Shown: piece by piece, positions 48,923 through 57,659 of the stretch
Layout: the number at the start of each line of letters is the position of its first letter
How positions within the stretch are numbered: the stretch's first letter is position 1
NCBI GenBank assembly: GCA_027484825.1
Contig: JAIXSE010000036.1
Coordinates: forward strand, 62,001 to 126,000
Origin: Rubrivivax sp.
Lineage (GTDB): Bacteria > Pseudomonadota > Gammaproteobacteria > Burkholderiales > Burkholderiaceae_C
DNA: 64,000 nucleotides
Direction: 5' to 3'
The notes under the pieces: generated by a model
Told to the model about the DNA's origin: nothing
Database searches by the model: none
What the model saw: the letters and a program-made list of their open reading frames with translations, nothing else
Translations under genes and position numbers: made by a program

Positions 48923-50917
48923 ATGATTGACCTGCAAAAGCTCATCTTCGGACGCCTCAGCCTCGAGGCGATTCCATACCATGAGCCGATCCTGATCGGT
49001 ACCTTCGCGGCCGTCGCCCTGGGCGGCCTGGCCGTGCTGGTGCTGATGACCAAGTTCAAACTGTGGGGCCCCTTCTGGCGCGACTGGGTGACCAGCATCG
49101 ACCACAAGCGCATCGGCATCATGTACATCGTGCTGGGCATCGTCATGCTGCTGCGCGGCTTTGCCGACGCGGTGATGATGCGGGCCCAGCAGGCGCTGTC
49201 CTTCGGGGACAACGTCGGCTTCCTGCCACCGCATCACTACGACCAGGTCTTCACCGCCCACGGCGTGATCATGATCTTCTTCGTGGCGATGCCGCTGATC
49301 ACCGGCTTCATGAACTACGTGGTGCCGCTGCAGATCGGCGCGCGCGACGTGGCCTTCCCCTTCCTGAACAACTTCAGCTTCTGGATGACCGCCGGTGGCG
49401 CCGTCCTGGTGATGCTGTCGCTGTTCATGGGCGAATTCGCCCGCACCGGCTGGCTGGCGTATCCGCCGCTGTCCGGCATCCTGGCCAGTCCGGGGGTGGG
49501 GGTGGATTACTACCTCTGGTCCCTGCAGGTGGCGGGGGTGGGCACCACGCTCTCGGGCATCAACCTGATCGCGACCATCATCAAGATGCGCGCACCGGGC
49601 ATGACCATGATGAAGATGCCGGTCTTCACCTGGACCTCGCTGTGCTCCAACATCCTGATCGTGGCCTCGTTCCCGATCCTGACGGCCGCCCTGGCGCTGC
49701 TGACCCTGGACCGCTACGTCGGCACCAACTTCTTCACGACCGATCTGGGCGGCAACGCCATGATGTACGTGAACCTGATCTGGATCTGGGGTCACCCTGA
49801 GGTCTACATCCTGGTGCTGCCGGCCTTCGGCATCTTCTCGGAAATCACCTCGACCTTCAGCCAGAAGAAGCTGTTCGGTTATGCCTCCATGGTGTATGCC
49901 ACGGTCGTGATCACGATCCTGTCCTACCTGGTGTGGCTGCACCACTTCTTCACCATGGGCTCGGGCGCCAGCGTGAACTCGTTCTTCGGCATCACCACGA
50001 TGATCATCTCGATCCCGACCGGTGCGAAGATTTTCAACTGGCTCTTCACCATGTACCGCGGCCGCATCAAGTTCGATGTGCCGATGTACTGGACCGTCGG
50101 CTTCATGGTCACCTTCGTGATCGGCGGCATGACCGGCGTGCTGCTGGCCGTTCCCCCGGCCGACTTCGTGCTGCACAACAGCCTGTTCCTGATCGCCCAC
50201 TTCCACAACGTGATCATCGGCGGCGTGCTGTTCGGCCTGCTGGCGGGCATCACCTTCTGGTTCCCCAAGGCCTTCGGCTACAAGCTGGATCCGTTCTGGG
50301 GCAAGTGCTCGTTCTGGTTCTGGCAGATCGGCTTCTTCGTGGCCTTCATGCCGCTGTACGTGCTGGGCCTGATGGGCGTGACCCGCCGCATGAGCCACTT
50401 CGACGATCCGTCGCTGCAGATCTGGTTCCAGATCGCCGCCCTGGGCGCGCTGCTGATCGCCGCTGGTATCGGCTGCTTCCTGATCCAGCTGGTGGTGAGC
50501 TACCTCAAGCGCGACCAGCTGCGTGACGTGACCGGTGACCCCTGGAACGGCCGTACGCTGGAGTGGTCGACCTCGTCGCCCCCGCCGCAGTACAACTTCG
50601 CCTTCACGCCGGTGGTGCACGACCATGACGCCTGGTTCGACATGAAGACCCGCGGCCACCAGCGTCCGGTGAACGGCTTCAAGGCCATCCACATGCCCAA
50701 GAACACCAGTGCCGGTGTGATCATCGCTGCGCTGTCCACCCTGCTGGGCTTCGCACTGATCTGGCACATGTGGCTGGTGGCCGGCATTGCCCTGCTGGCG
50801 GTCGTGGCCACGGCCATCGTCCATACCTTCAACTACAAGCGCGACTACTACATCCCCGCGGATGAAGTGGCCCGCACGGAAGACGCCCGCACCCAGGTGC
50901 TGGCCGCACAGGCCTGA
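48923..50917 (+). CDS. cyoB: cytochrome bo3-type ubiquinol oxidase subunit I
   Basis: A 664-residue catalytic subunit with about 15 helices. Quinone-site residues known from the E. coli enzyme are all kept: RGFAD (Arg, Asp) and PPHHYDQ (His, Gln). The heme/CuB ligands lie in [25 protein letters not shown] (cross-linked His-Tyr), LHHFFTMG and [11 protein letters not shown]; the K-channel Lys is in GRIKFD. It reduces O2 to water and pumps protons. The C-terminus is conserved up to TRTEDART-like residues. It lies in cyoABCD, 20 bp before cyoC. Confidence 0.97.
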   Translation: MIDLQKLIFGRLSLEAIPYHEPILIGTFAAVALGGLAVLVLMTKFKLWGPFWRDWVTSIDHKRIGIMYIVLGIVMLLRGFADAVMMRAQQALSFGDNVGFLPPHHYDQVFTAHGVIMIFFVAMPLITGFMNYVVPLQIGARDVAFPFLNNFSFWMTAGGAVLVMLSLFMGEFARTGWLAYPPLSGILASPGVGVDYYLWSLQVAGVGTTLSGINLIATIIKMRAPGMTMMKMPVFTWTSLCSNILIVASFPILTAALALLTLDRYVGTNFFTTDLGGNAMMYVNLIWIWGHPEVYILVLPAFGIFSEITSTFSQKKLFGYASMVYATVVITILSYLVWLHHFFTMGSGASVNSFFGITTMIISIPTGAKIFNWLFTMYRGRIKFDVPMYWTVGFMVTFVIGGMTGVLLAVPPADFVLHNSLFLIAHFHNVIIGGVLFGLLAGITFWFPKAFGYKLDPFWGKCSFWFWQIGFFVAFMPLYVLGLMGVTRRMSHFDDPSLQIWFQIAALGALLIAAGIGCFLIQLVVSYLKRDQLRDVTGDPWNGRTLEWSTSSPPPQYNFAFTPVVHDHDAWFDMKTRGHQRPVNGFKAIHMPKNTSAGVIIAALSTLLGFALIWHMWLVAGIALLAVVATAIVHTFNYKRDYYIPADEVARTEDARTQVLAAQA

Positions 50918-50937
50918 ACCCGAGCGAGCCATCCAAC

Positions 50938-51561
50938 ATGCAAGCAACGACCCTGACGAACAACACCGGCACGCCGGTGTTCTACGACAACGGTGATCAC
51001 CATCCGCAGCACGGAACCCTGCTGGGTTTCTGGCTGTACCTGATGAGTGACTGCCTGATCTTCGCGGTGCTCTTCGCCACCTACGCCGTACTGGGCCGCA
51101 GCTATGCGGCCGGCCCGTCGGGCGCGGACCTGTTCGACCTGAAACTGGTCGCGGTGAACACCGGCTTCCTGCTGCTGTCCTCCATCACCTACGGCTTCGC
51201 GATGATCGCGATGCTCAAGGGCAAGAAGGCCGGCGTCCTGGGCTGGCTGGCCATCACCGGCATCCTGGGCCTGTGCTTCCTGGGCGTGGAACTCTATGAG
51301 TTCGCGCACCTGATCCACGAAGGCGCCGGCCCGCAGCGCAGCGCCTTCCTGTCGTCCTTCTTCGCCCTGGTGGGCACCCACGGCCTGCACGTCACCTTCG
51401 GTGCGATCTGGCTGGTGGTACTGATGGTCCAGGTGGCCAAGCTGGGCCTGACCAAGGAAAACAAGCGCCGCCTGATCTGCCTGTCGATGTTCTGGCACTT
51501 CCTGGACGTGGTCTGGATCGGTGTCTTCACCTTTGTTTATCTGATGGGAGTGCTGCCATGA
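50938..51561 (+). CDS. cyoC: cytochrome bo3-type ubiquinol oxidase subunit III
   Basis: A 207-residue protein with five membrane helices: [56 protein letters not shown] (with the conserved Glu of subunit III), [20 protein letters not shown] and [20 protein letters not shown]. These match CyoC. Its stop overlaps the cyoD start by ATGA. It stabilises the oxidase and does not carry metal. Confidence 0.96.
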   Translation: MQATTLTNNTGTPVFYDNGDHHPQHGTLLGFWLYLMSDCLIFAVLFATYAVLGRSYAAGPSGADLFDLKLVAVNTGFLLLSSITYGFAMIAMLKGKKAGVLGWLAITGILGLCFLGVELYEFAHLIHEGAGPQRSAFLSSFFALVGTHGLHVTFGAIWLVVLMVQVAKLGLTKENKRRLICLSMFWHFLDVVWIGVFTFVYLMGVLP

Positions 51562-51947
51562 GCGAGCACAAGAACGATCATCACGACGACCACCACGATC
51601 ATCACGATGACGACGTCGGCTACCACGCCACCGTCAAGGGCTATGTGGTGGGCTTCATCCTGTCCGTCATCCTGACGGCCATTCCCTTCGCGCTGGTGAT
51701 GACCAAGGGCATCGAGTCGTCCAGCACGATGGCGCTGGTGCTGCTGGGCTTCGCGGCGGTGCAGATCGTGGTCCACATGGTCTACTTCCTGCACATGAAC
51801 TCGAAGGTGGAAGGCGGCTGGTCCATGCTGGCGCTGATCTTCACCGTCGCCATCGTGGTGATCATGCTGGCCGGTTCGGTGTGGGTGATGTTCCACCTGA
51901 ACAGCAACATGATGCCCACCGTCCACGACATGCGTAACATGCCCTGA
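51558..51947 (+). CDS. cyoD: cytochrome bo3-type ubiquinol oxidase subunit IV
   Basis: A 129-residue small subunit with three helices ([60 protein letters not shown]). The N-terminus is strikingly rich in His/Asp ([12 protein letters not shown]), more than in typical CyoD, and may bind metal. GGGAG about 8 nt ahead of the ATG lies in cyoC. Its stop shares one base with the SURF1 start. Subunit IV assists assembly of the CuB site in E. coli. Confidence 0.95.
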   Translation: MSEHKNDHHDDHHDHHDDDVGYHATVKGYVVGFILSVILTAIPFALVMTKGIESSSTMALVLLGFAAVQIVVHMVYFLHMNSKVEGGWSMLALIFTVAIVVIMLAGSVWVMFHLNSNMMPTVHDMRNMP

Positions 51948-52810
51948 TGACCGAGCTGACTCCGGTCGCACGGCCGCGCCGCCGCATCGCCCGCCGGGCG
52001 TTGCAGCTGGGCGCGGCCCTTTTGTTTGTGGCCTTCCTCGCGCTGGGCACCTGGCAGGTGCAGCGGCTGGGCTGGAAGCAGGACCTCATTGCGCGGGTCG
52101 AGAAGCGGCTGTCGGCGCCTCCGGTGCCGGCGCCGTCGGCGGACCGTTGGGCGCGCATCACCAAGGCGGACGATGAATACCGCCGCGTGGTCGTGCACGG
52201 CGCGTTCGATCATTCGCGCGAGGTGCTGGTGGGCGCCAGCACGGTGCTGGGCACCGGCTACTGGGTGCTCACGCCGCTGCGCAGCCGTGACGGCAACTGG
52301 GTGATGGTGAACCGGGGCTTCGTGCCGCCGGAGTACAAGACCCGGGTGTCGCGCACGGCGACGGAAGCGCAGGGCGAGGTGGAGGTCATCGGGCTGCTGC
52401 GGCTGACCGAGCCGGGCGGCAGCCTGCTGCGCAAGAATGATCCGGCGGCGGGCCGCTGGTATTCGCGGGATGTCGAGGCCATTGGCCGGGCCCAGACGCT
52501 GGAAGGGCCGCTGGCGCCTTATTTCATCGACGAAGCGGATACGCGGCCCAGCCCCAACAGTCCCACCCCCGAGACCTGGCCCCGCGGCGGGCTCACCGTG
52601 GTCCAGTTCCCCAACAGCCATCTGTCCTATGCCTTGACCTGGTACGCCATGGCGGCGATGACGGCGGGCATCAGCATCTACCTGTGGCGCGAGCGGCGCC
52701 GGCGTCTGCGCGAGGGGCGACTGGATGACGGCGACGACGACAGCGACCACGACGGCGACGACGACGGTGACGCGGATGACAAGGCCCCCCGTGCCCCTGC
52801 GTCGTCCTGA
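51947..52810 (+). CDS. SURF1-family oxidase assembly protein
   Basis: A 287-residue protein with two membrane helices (LGAALLFVAFLALGTWQ near 22-38 and WYAMAAMTAGISIYLWR near 228-245) around a periplasmic domain. Family motifs are LGTWQVQRLGWKQDLI, WVMVNRGFVPPEY and NSHLSYALTWYAMA. SURF1 helps heme insertion into subunit I. In other bacteria a SURF1 paralogue is tied to a quinol oxidase, which fits here; no heme O synthase gene (cyoE) is present in this cluster. The C-terminal tail is an Asp repeat (DDGDDDSDHDGDDDGD), and its DNA also encodes the start of the next gene (35-bp overlap). Confidence 0.9.
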   Translation: MTELTPVARPRRRIARRALQLGAALLFVAFLALGTWQVQRLGWKQDLIARVEKRLSAPPVPAPSADRWARITKADDEYRRVVVHGAFDHSREVLVGASTVLGTGYWVLTPLRSRDGNWVMVNRGFVPPEYKTRVSRTATEAQGEVEVIGLLRLTEPGGSLLRKNDPAAGRWYSRDVEAIGRAQTLEGPLAPYFIDEADTRPSPNSPTPETWPRGGLTVVQFPNSHLSYALTWYAMAAMTAGISIYLWRERRRRLREGRLDDGDDDSDHDGDDDGDADDKAPRAPASS

Positions 52811-54206
52811 CCGGGAGCCCGGGGACAGCCGCTGGTCCAGCCGCTGGATGGGCTTGTCCGGCCTGCCGGGCCTGGCCAGCTTGTCAGGCGCCCTGGCGCC
52901 GGACAGCCAGGCCGGCCGCTCCAACCTGATGCAGATGGTGCAACTGCGCTGGCTGGCCGTGGCCGGGCAGTTCGCCACCGTGGTGTCGGTGCACTACACG
53001 CTGGGCATCCACCTGCCGGTGGCGGAGATGCTCACCCTGCTGCTGGTGCTGCTGCTGTTCAACCTGGCCTGCTGGGTGCGGACCCGCTGGGTGCCCAGCG
53101 TCAGCAATGTCGAGCTGTTTGCCGGCCTGCTGGTGGATGTGGCGGTGCTCAGCGGCCAGCTGTTCTACAGCGGCGGCGTCACCAACCCCTTCGTGTTTTT
53201 GTACCTGCTGCAGATCGCGGTCGGCGCGGTGCTGCTGCCGGCCCGCTACATCTGGCCGATGGTGTGGCTCACGGCCGCCTGCTTCCTGGCCCTGACCCAG
53301 TGGCATGAGCCGCTGCGGCTGCCGGACCTGGCCAGCCTGTCCCTGCCGCCGCACTATGTGGGTGGACTGCTGATCTGTTTTGCGATCAATGCATCGCTGC
53401 TGGTCACCTTCATCCATCGCATCAGTGGCAACCTGCGCCAGCGTGACGCGCGCCTGGCCGACCTGCGGCAGCGGGCCGCCGAAGAAGAACACATCGTGCG
53501 CATGGGCCTGCTGGCCTCGGGCGCGGCGCATGAGCTGGGCACACCGCTGTCCACGCTGTCGGTGATCCTGGGCGACTGGGCCCGCATGGCACCGTTTGCC
53601 GGCGACCCGGAATTGCGGCAGGAAATTGAAGAGATGCAGGTGCAGCTGCAGCGCTGCAAGTCGATCGTGAGCGGCATCCTGATGTCCGCCGGTGAGATGC
53701 GCGGCGAGGCCCCCGCCCTGACCACGATGCATGCCTTCCTGGGCGACCTGGTCGAGCACTGGCGGCGCACCCGCACGGCGGGCCGCCTGGAGTATCGACC
53801 CGACATCGACCTGCCGGACCTGCACATCATCTCGGATGTCGGTCTCAAGCAGATGATCGACAACATCCTGGACAACGCCCTGGAGGCCGCGCCCGGCCAG
53901 CCCATCCTGCTGCGGGCCTATGCGGAAGAGGACCAACTGGTGCTGTGCGTGCGCGACCGCGGCCCCGGCTTCCTGCCCGACATGCTGGAGCGTCTGGGCA
54001 AGCCTTATCAATCCAGCAAGGGCCGACCGGGGAGTGGTCTGGGCCTGTTCCTGGCGCTGAATGTCACGCGCTCGCTGGGCGGGCATCTGCAGGCACGCAA
54101 CCTGAGCCCGGAGGAGGTCGGCGGCGCGGAGGTGGAGATCCGATTACCACTGTCCGCACTGATGCCTCAGAGCCTCGCGGACAATGCAGCGCATGATGGC
54201 CGATGA
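52776..54206 (+). CDS. regB: RegB/PrrB/ActS-type redox-sensing histidine kinase
   Basis: About 476 residues with six predicted membrane helices in the first half. The RegB quinone-site heptapeptide GGVTNPF lies at residues 133-139; H252 is in the RegB-type H-box AAHELGTPLSTLSV; the redox-active cysteine region QRCKSIVSG has C294. The ATPase domain shows NILDNALEAAP, DRGPGFLP and GSGLGLFLAL. RegB kinases read the state of the quinone pool and control respiratory genes. The start is uncertain (ATG 52776 inside the SURF1 tail, or 52848). The placement after cyoABCD-SURF1 suggests that the oxidase is a target. It overlaps regA by 23 bp. Confidence 0.9.
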   Translation: MTRPPVPLRRPDREPGDSRWSSRWMGLSGLPGLASLSGALAPDSQAGRSNLMQMVQLRWLAVAGQFATVVSVHYTLGIHLPVAEMLTLLLVLLLFNLACWVRTRWVPSVSNVELFAGLLVDVAVLSGQLFYSGGVTNPFVFLYLLQIAVGAVLLPARYIWPMVWLTAACFLALTQWHEPLRLPDLASLSLPPHYVGGLLICFAINASLLVTFIHRISGNLRQRDARLADLRQRAAEEEHIVRMGLLASGAAHELGTPLSTLSVILGDWARMAPFAGDPELRQEIEEMQVQLQRCKSIVSGILMSAGEMRGEAPALTTMHAFLGDLVEHWRRTRTAGRLEYRPDIDLPDLHIISDVGLKQMIDNILDNALEAAPGQPILLRAYAEEDQLVLCVRDRGPGFLPDMLERLGKPYQSSKGRPGSGLGLFLALNVTRSLGGHLQARNLSPEEVGGAEVEIRLPLSALMPQSLADNAAHDGR

Positions 54207-54753
54207 AGAAGACCGCCTGCTGCTGATCGTTGAGGATGACGACGCCTTTGCCCGCACTTTGACCCGCTCTTTCGAGCGACGCGGTTACACGGTGCTTCGG
54301 GCGTCGACCCACGAGCAGGTGCATCAGCTGCTGGCCGAACGCGGGCCGGACGACACGCCGGAATATGCGGTGGTGGATTTGAAGCTGGCCTCGGGCGGCT
54401 CAGGCCTGTCCTGCGTGCAGACGCTGCATGAGCATGACCCGGCCATGGTCATCGTCGTGCTGACCGGCTACGCCAGCATCGCCACGGCGGTGGAAGCCAT
54501 CAAGCTGGGTGCACGTCACTACCTGGCCAAGCCGGCCAATACCGACGACATCGAGGCCGCCTTTTCGCGGGACCAGGGCGATGCGGAGGTGGAAGTGACC
54601 GAGCGGGCCACCACGTCGATCAAGACGCTGGAGTGGGAACGCATCCACGAAACCCTGGCGGCGACCGACTTCAACATCTCGGAGACGGCGCGTCGCCTGG
54701 GCATGCATCGGCGCACCCTGGCCCGCAAGCTGGAAAAGCAGCGGGTGAAATGA
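54184..54753 (+). CDS. regA: RegA/PrrA/ActR-type response regulator
   Basis: A 189-residue regulator (or 185-186 if translation begins at the ATGs at 54193 or 54196). The receiver keeps LIVEDDDAF, the phosphoacceptor Asp in VVDLKLASGGSG, VLTGYASIATAV and AKPANTDD; this loop is typical of RegA. After a linker comes a Fis-type HTH (WERIHETLAATDFNISETARRLGMHRRTLARKL) given here only in its key parts: ISETARRLGMHRRTLARKL. It pairs with the overlapping regB gene and should bind CGRC...GNCG-type sites; one candidate is upstream of cyoA. Confidence 0.92.
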   Translation: MQRMMADEEDRLLLIVEDDDAFARTLTRSFERRGYTVLRASTHEQVHQLLAERGPDDTPEYAVVDLKLASGGSGLSCVQTLHEHDPAMVIVVLTGYASIATAVEAIKLGARHYLAKPANTDDIEAAFSRDQGDAEVEVTERATTSIKTLEWERIHETLAATDFNISETARRLGMHRRTLARKLEKQRVK

Positions 54754-54755
54754 CA

Positions 54756-54780
54756 ACAGCCACCGGGTGGCGGTGGCTGT
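54756..54780. terminator. hairpin between convergent regA and lipoprotein genes
   Basis: A perfect 9-bp stem (ACAGCCACC, 54756-54764, with 54772-54780) with a 7-nt loop fills the 37-bp gap between the two convergent genes. No good U run follows on either strand, so it may act as a weak terminator or mRNA-end stabiliser for both. Confidence 0.55.
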
Positions 54781-54790
54781 CTGGGTGGTC

Positions 54791-55324
54791 TTACTGCTGC
54801 CGATACTGCGGCTGCTGATTTTGCGGCTGCTGATATTGCGGCTGCTGGTAGTTGGACTGCGGTGCACCCGTCGTGGCGGGCGCACGCATCACGCGGGTAC
54901 GGCCGCCGGTGGTCACCAGAATGACGGGTTCACCGGGCTGCCAGACTTCATTGCCCTTGGCCTGCACGATGGCGCGACGCTCGCCATTGCGCATCTGCAG
55001 CAGCAGCTCCACCGCATCTTCCTTGGTGGTGCTGCGCTCCACGGCATTGCCCAGCGCGGCACCGGCCACGGCGCCCAGCACACCCACCACCAGGCCTTCA
55101 CGATGGCCACCGACGCTGCCGCCGGCGATGGCGCCGACCACGCCACCGGTCACTGCACCGGCGCCGCTCTGGCTGCCGTCCACCGTCACCGGGCGGACAG
55201 ACAGCAGCGTGGCGTCCTGCACCTGCGACAGGCGCTGCGCATCTCCACGCTGAATCACATCAGGACTGGTGGTCTGGCAGGCGGTGAGCACGGCCACCAG
55301 GGAGGCAATCAGCAGCTTTTTCAT
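54791..55324 (-). CDS. glycine-zipper (SlyB/2TM-like) outer-membrane lipoprotein
   Basis: A 177-residue lipoprotein. The lipobox is LTAC, followed by QTTSPDVIQRGDAQRLSQV as in SlyB/Pcp-type proteins. The central region is a glycine zipper (GAVTGGVVGAIAGGSVGGHREG and VVGVLGAVAGAALGNAVE) that inserts in the membrane. A beta domain (AIVQAKGNEVWQPGEPVILV) follows. The tail is a QQPQY repeat of about 20 residues, encoded by 15-bp repeats at 54793-54850, not usual for the family. GGAG 8 nt ahead of ATG 55324 supports the start. The family supports envelope integrity. Confidence 0.88.
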   Translation of the reverse strand: MKKLLIASLVAVLTACQTTSPDVIQRGDAQRLSQVQDATLLSVRPVTVDGSQSGAGAVTGGVVGAIAGGSVGGHREGLVVGVLGAVAGAALGNAVERSTTKEDAVELLLQMRNGERRAIVQAKGNEVWQPGEPVILVTTGGRTRVMRAPATTGAPQSNYQQPQYQQPQNQQPQYRQQ

Positions 55325-55682
55325 AATCAGAACTCCATGACGGTAGGGGGCCAACGCCGGGCGCCGCTGCACCGTTGACCGGGCAACAAGACTTTACCCA
55401 GCCCCCCATTGGCGGGCCCAGGACCCGAGCGGGACCCGATCCGTCGACTCTACTCCTGCGCCAAATCGGCATCGTGTCGAGGCCTTGTTCTCTGATCGCA
55501 CCCAGTGGGCGAAGTCGTGTCGCCCGCACCCATCACTGCGGACGACGACTCAGAGGCGGAACCGCGAAATTGCTAACGCCCGGTCGCGCTCCCGTCAATC
55601 ACCCCCTGGGGGCTGCTTCACGGATCGGATACGTCTGGATACATTGAGCCCACATTGGCCGGCCACTGAGCGACGACTCAGA
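55325..55682. other. intergenic region between the lipoprotein gene and the riboswitch
   Basis: About 360 bp without a credible gene. It must contain the divergent promoters for the lipoprotein and for the two-partner secretion operon. A 12-bp direct repeat, CGACGACTCAGA, lies at 55543-55554 and 55671-55682, the second copy immediately ahead of the riboswitch. I see no clear -35/-10 pair. Confidence 0.5.
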
Positions 55683-55778
55683 CGCTGGCCCCCAGGGCAA
55701 AACCGGCGCGAGCCGGTGACGCAAAGCCTCCGGTCTCCCGGCCTTCACGGTCTGCGGGAGATAGCGGGGCCGCCAGCG
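55683..55778 (+). ncRNA. c-di-GMP-I (GEMM) riboswitch
   Basis: The aptamer matches the GEMM-I consensus almost throughout. P1 pairs CGCTGGC (55683-55689) with GCCAGCG (55772-55778). The conserved AGGGCAAA leads into helix ACCGGC/GCCGGT (55702-55707 with 55712-55717) closed by the GNRA tetraloop GCGA. The invariant GACGCAAAGCCTCCGG (55718-55733) follows, and then the second helix TCTCCCG/CGGGAGA (55734-55740 with 55755-55761) and the conserved TAGCGGGG. The tetraloop should dock into a receptor in the second helix, as in known structures. It ends 79 nt before the TpsB start codon and so senses c-di-GMP to control the adhesin operon. The direction of control is not shown by the sequence. Confidence 0.95.
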
Positions 55779-55856
55779 CGGTTGTCATCGCGCTGAATGG
55801 CTTCTTCTGAAGTGATGCGCGCCTTGGGTTCACAAGAATCAACAAGCGCGTAAGAG

Positions 55857-57659
55857 ATGAAGCTGCATTCTTTGCACCTGCATGGGGAGGGCCAGGCAGG
55901 TGTCGGCACTCCCTTGTCCCTGATCCACCGGGCCGTCCGCACGGCCCTTTGCATGAGCCTTGGCATGGGCGCCGGCTGGGCCTGGGGTCAGGCCTCGCCC
56001 CCTGGTGCCGTCGACCCGGACGCCCAGCGCCAGCTGCAGCAGCAGCGGGAGGCGCAGCAGCGTCAGGCGCTGGAGAGGGAGCCGGATGTGCGACTGCAAG
56101 CCAGCGCACCGCCCAGCCGGCAGCGGCTGCGGGACGATGAATCGCCCTGTTTTGTCATCCAGCAGATCGAGCTCAAGGGGGCGGAGCGCCTGCCGGCCAT
56201 TGCCCGGCTGATCCGCGCCGTGGACGGCCCGGCGGGCGATGACGCGCCAGTGGGCCGCTGCCTGGGGGCTCAGGGCATTGGCACCCTGGTCACCCGCCTG
56301 CAGGACGCGGTCATCGAGGCCGGCTACATCACCACCCGGGTGCTGGCCGCGCCGCAGGACCTCTCCAGCGGTCATCTGGTGCTGACGGTGGTGCCAGGTC
56401 GTGTCCACCGCATCCGACTGCGCGAGGGCACCTCCCCCCAGGTGCGTCTGTCCAATGCCCTGCCCATCCAGGAGGGGGAGGTGCTGAATCTGCGCGACAT
56501 GGAGCAGGCGCTGGAGAACCTGCAACGGGTGCCGGGCGCCCAGGCCGATATTCAGGTGCAACCCGCGCAGGACACCACCGAGCCGGGCTGGAGCGACTTG
56601 GCGGTCAGCTACCAGGGCGGGCGTCAATGGCGCTGGCAGATGTCACTGGACGACAGCGGCAGTGAATCGACCGGGCGCTATCCCTTGTCGCTCACCGCGT
56701 CCCTGGACCATCCGCTCACCCTCAACGACCTGTTCTACATCACCCTGAATCGGGATACCCGCGAACTGAATCAACGTCTGCATGACAAACCGGGGCCACA
56801 TCCTGGCACCGGAGGACATGTCTTGCACTATTCGCTGCCCTGGGGGCATTCCCTGCTCAGCATCACCGTCAGCCGCAATGGCTACCAGCAGGTGGTGATC
56901 GGCGCCAATCAGCGCTATGTCTACCGCGGCACCAGCAGCAACGGCGAGCTCAAGCTCACCCGCATGCTGTGGCGTGATGCCCAATACAAATTCAGCGGCT
57001 TTGCCAAGCTGTTTGGCCGCTCGTCCCGCAACTACATCGATGACACCGAGGTGGAAGTGCAGCGGCGGCGCATCGGCGGCTGGGAAGCCGGCGTCACGCT
57101 GCGGCGTCAGGCGGGCAGCGTCTCCACCGACATGGAGCTCAGCCTGAAGCACGGCACCGGCGCCTTCCATGCGCTGGAAGCGCCGGAGGAGGCCTTCGGC
57201 GAGGGCAGTTCCCGCATGAACCTGCTGCAGGGCAGCTTCGGCGTGGCCGGCGCGGTGCCGCTGGGCGAGCGGCGGCTGCAACTGAGCACCCAGTGGCGCG
57301 GCCAGTATGCGCTGCGCCCGCTCACGCCGCAGGACCGCTTCTCCATCGGTGGCCGCTATACCGTGCGCGGCTTCAGCGATGCGTCGCTGTCGGCCGACAA
57401 CGGCCTGCTCATGCGCAATGAAGCCGAGCTGCCGCTGACCGGCATGGCCTCGATGTACCTGGGCCTGGACGCCGGTGTGGTGTCCGGCCCCAGCGCCGGC
57501 CGACTGGCGGACAAGCACCTGGTGGGCGCCGTCATCGGCACGCGCTTGCGAGGCAAGGGCCTCTCCCTGGATCTCTTCGCGGCCACGCCTGTGCAGCAAC
57601 CCAGCAATTTTCCGGTCGCCCGATTCACGGCCGGCTTCTCTTTGAGCTATTCGCAATGA
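55857..57659 (+). CDS. TpsB/ShlB/FhaC-family outer-membrane translocator of two-partner secretion
   Basis: A 600-residue outer-membrane transporter. A signal region (to about residue 45, GWAWGQ) is followed by a Gln/Arg-rich linker, a POTRA domain pair (FVIQQIELKGAERLP to about residue 230, with YITTRVLAAPQDLSSG and VVPGRVHRIRL) and a 16-strand beta-barrel (SLDDSGSESTGRYPLSLTA to the end). The loop-6 motif VRGFSD (in GGRYTVRGFSDASL) is the FhaC hallmark. The ATG is not preceded by a good ribosome site, which fits translational control by the riboswitch upstream. Its stop overlaps the start of the exoprotein gene (ATGA), so both are made together. Confidence 0.93.
   Translation: MKLHSLHLHGEGQAGVGTPLSLIHRAVRTALCMSLGMGAGWAWGQASPPGAVDPDAQRQLQQQREAQQRQALEREPDVRLQASAPPSRQRLRDDESPCFVIQQIELKGAERLPAIARLIRAVDGPAGDDAPVGRCLGAQGIGTLVTRLQDAVIEAGYITTRVLAAPQDLSSGHLVLTVVPGRVHRIRLREGTSPQVRLSNALPIQEGEVLNLRDMEQALENLQRVPGAQADIQVQPAQDTTEPGWSDLAVSYQGGRQWRWQMSLDDSGSESTGRYPLSLTASLDHPLTLNDLFYITLNRDTRELNQRLHDKPGPHPGTGGHVLHYSLPWGHSLLSITVSRNGYQQVVIGANQRYVYRGTSSNGELKLTRMLWRDAQYKFSGFAKLFGRSSRNYIDDTEVEVQRRRIGGWEAGVTLRRQAGSVSTDMELSLKHGTGAFHALEAPEEAFGEGSSRMNLLQGSFGVAGAVPLGERRLQLSTQWRGQYALRPLTPQDRFSIGGRYTVRGFSDASLSADNGLLMRNEAELPLTGMASMYLGLDAGVVSGPSAGRLADKHLVGAVIGTRLRGKGLSLDLFAATPVQQPSNFPVARFTAGFSLSYSQ

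Noticed and set aside
55543-55682. Second tandem riboswitch ahead of the GEMM element
   Set aside because: Only the 12-bp repeat CGACGACTCAGA recurs; none of the GEMM core motifs is present a second time.
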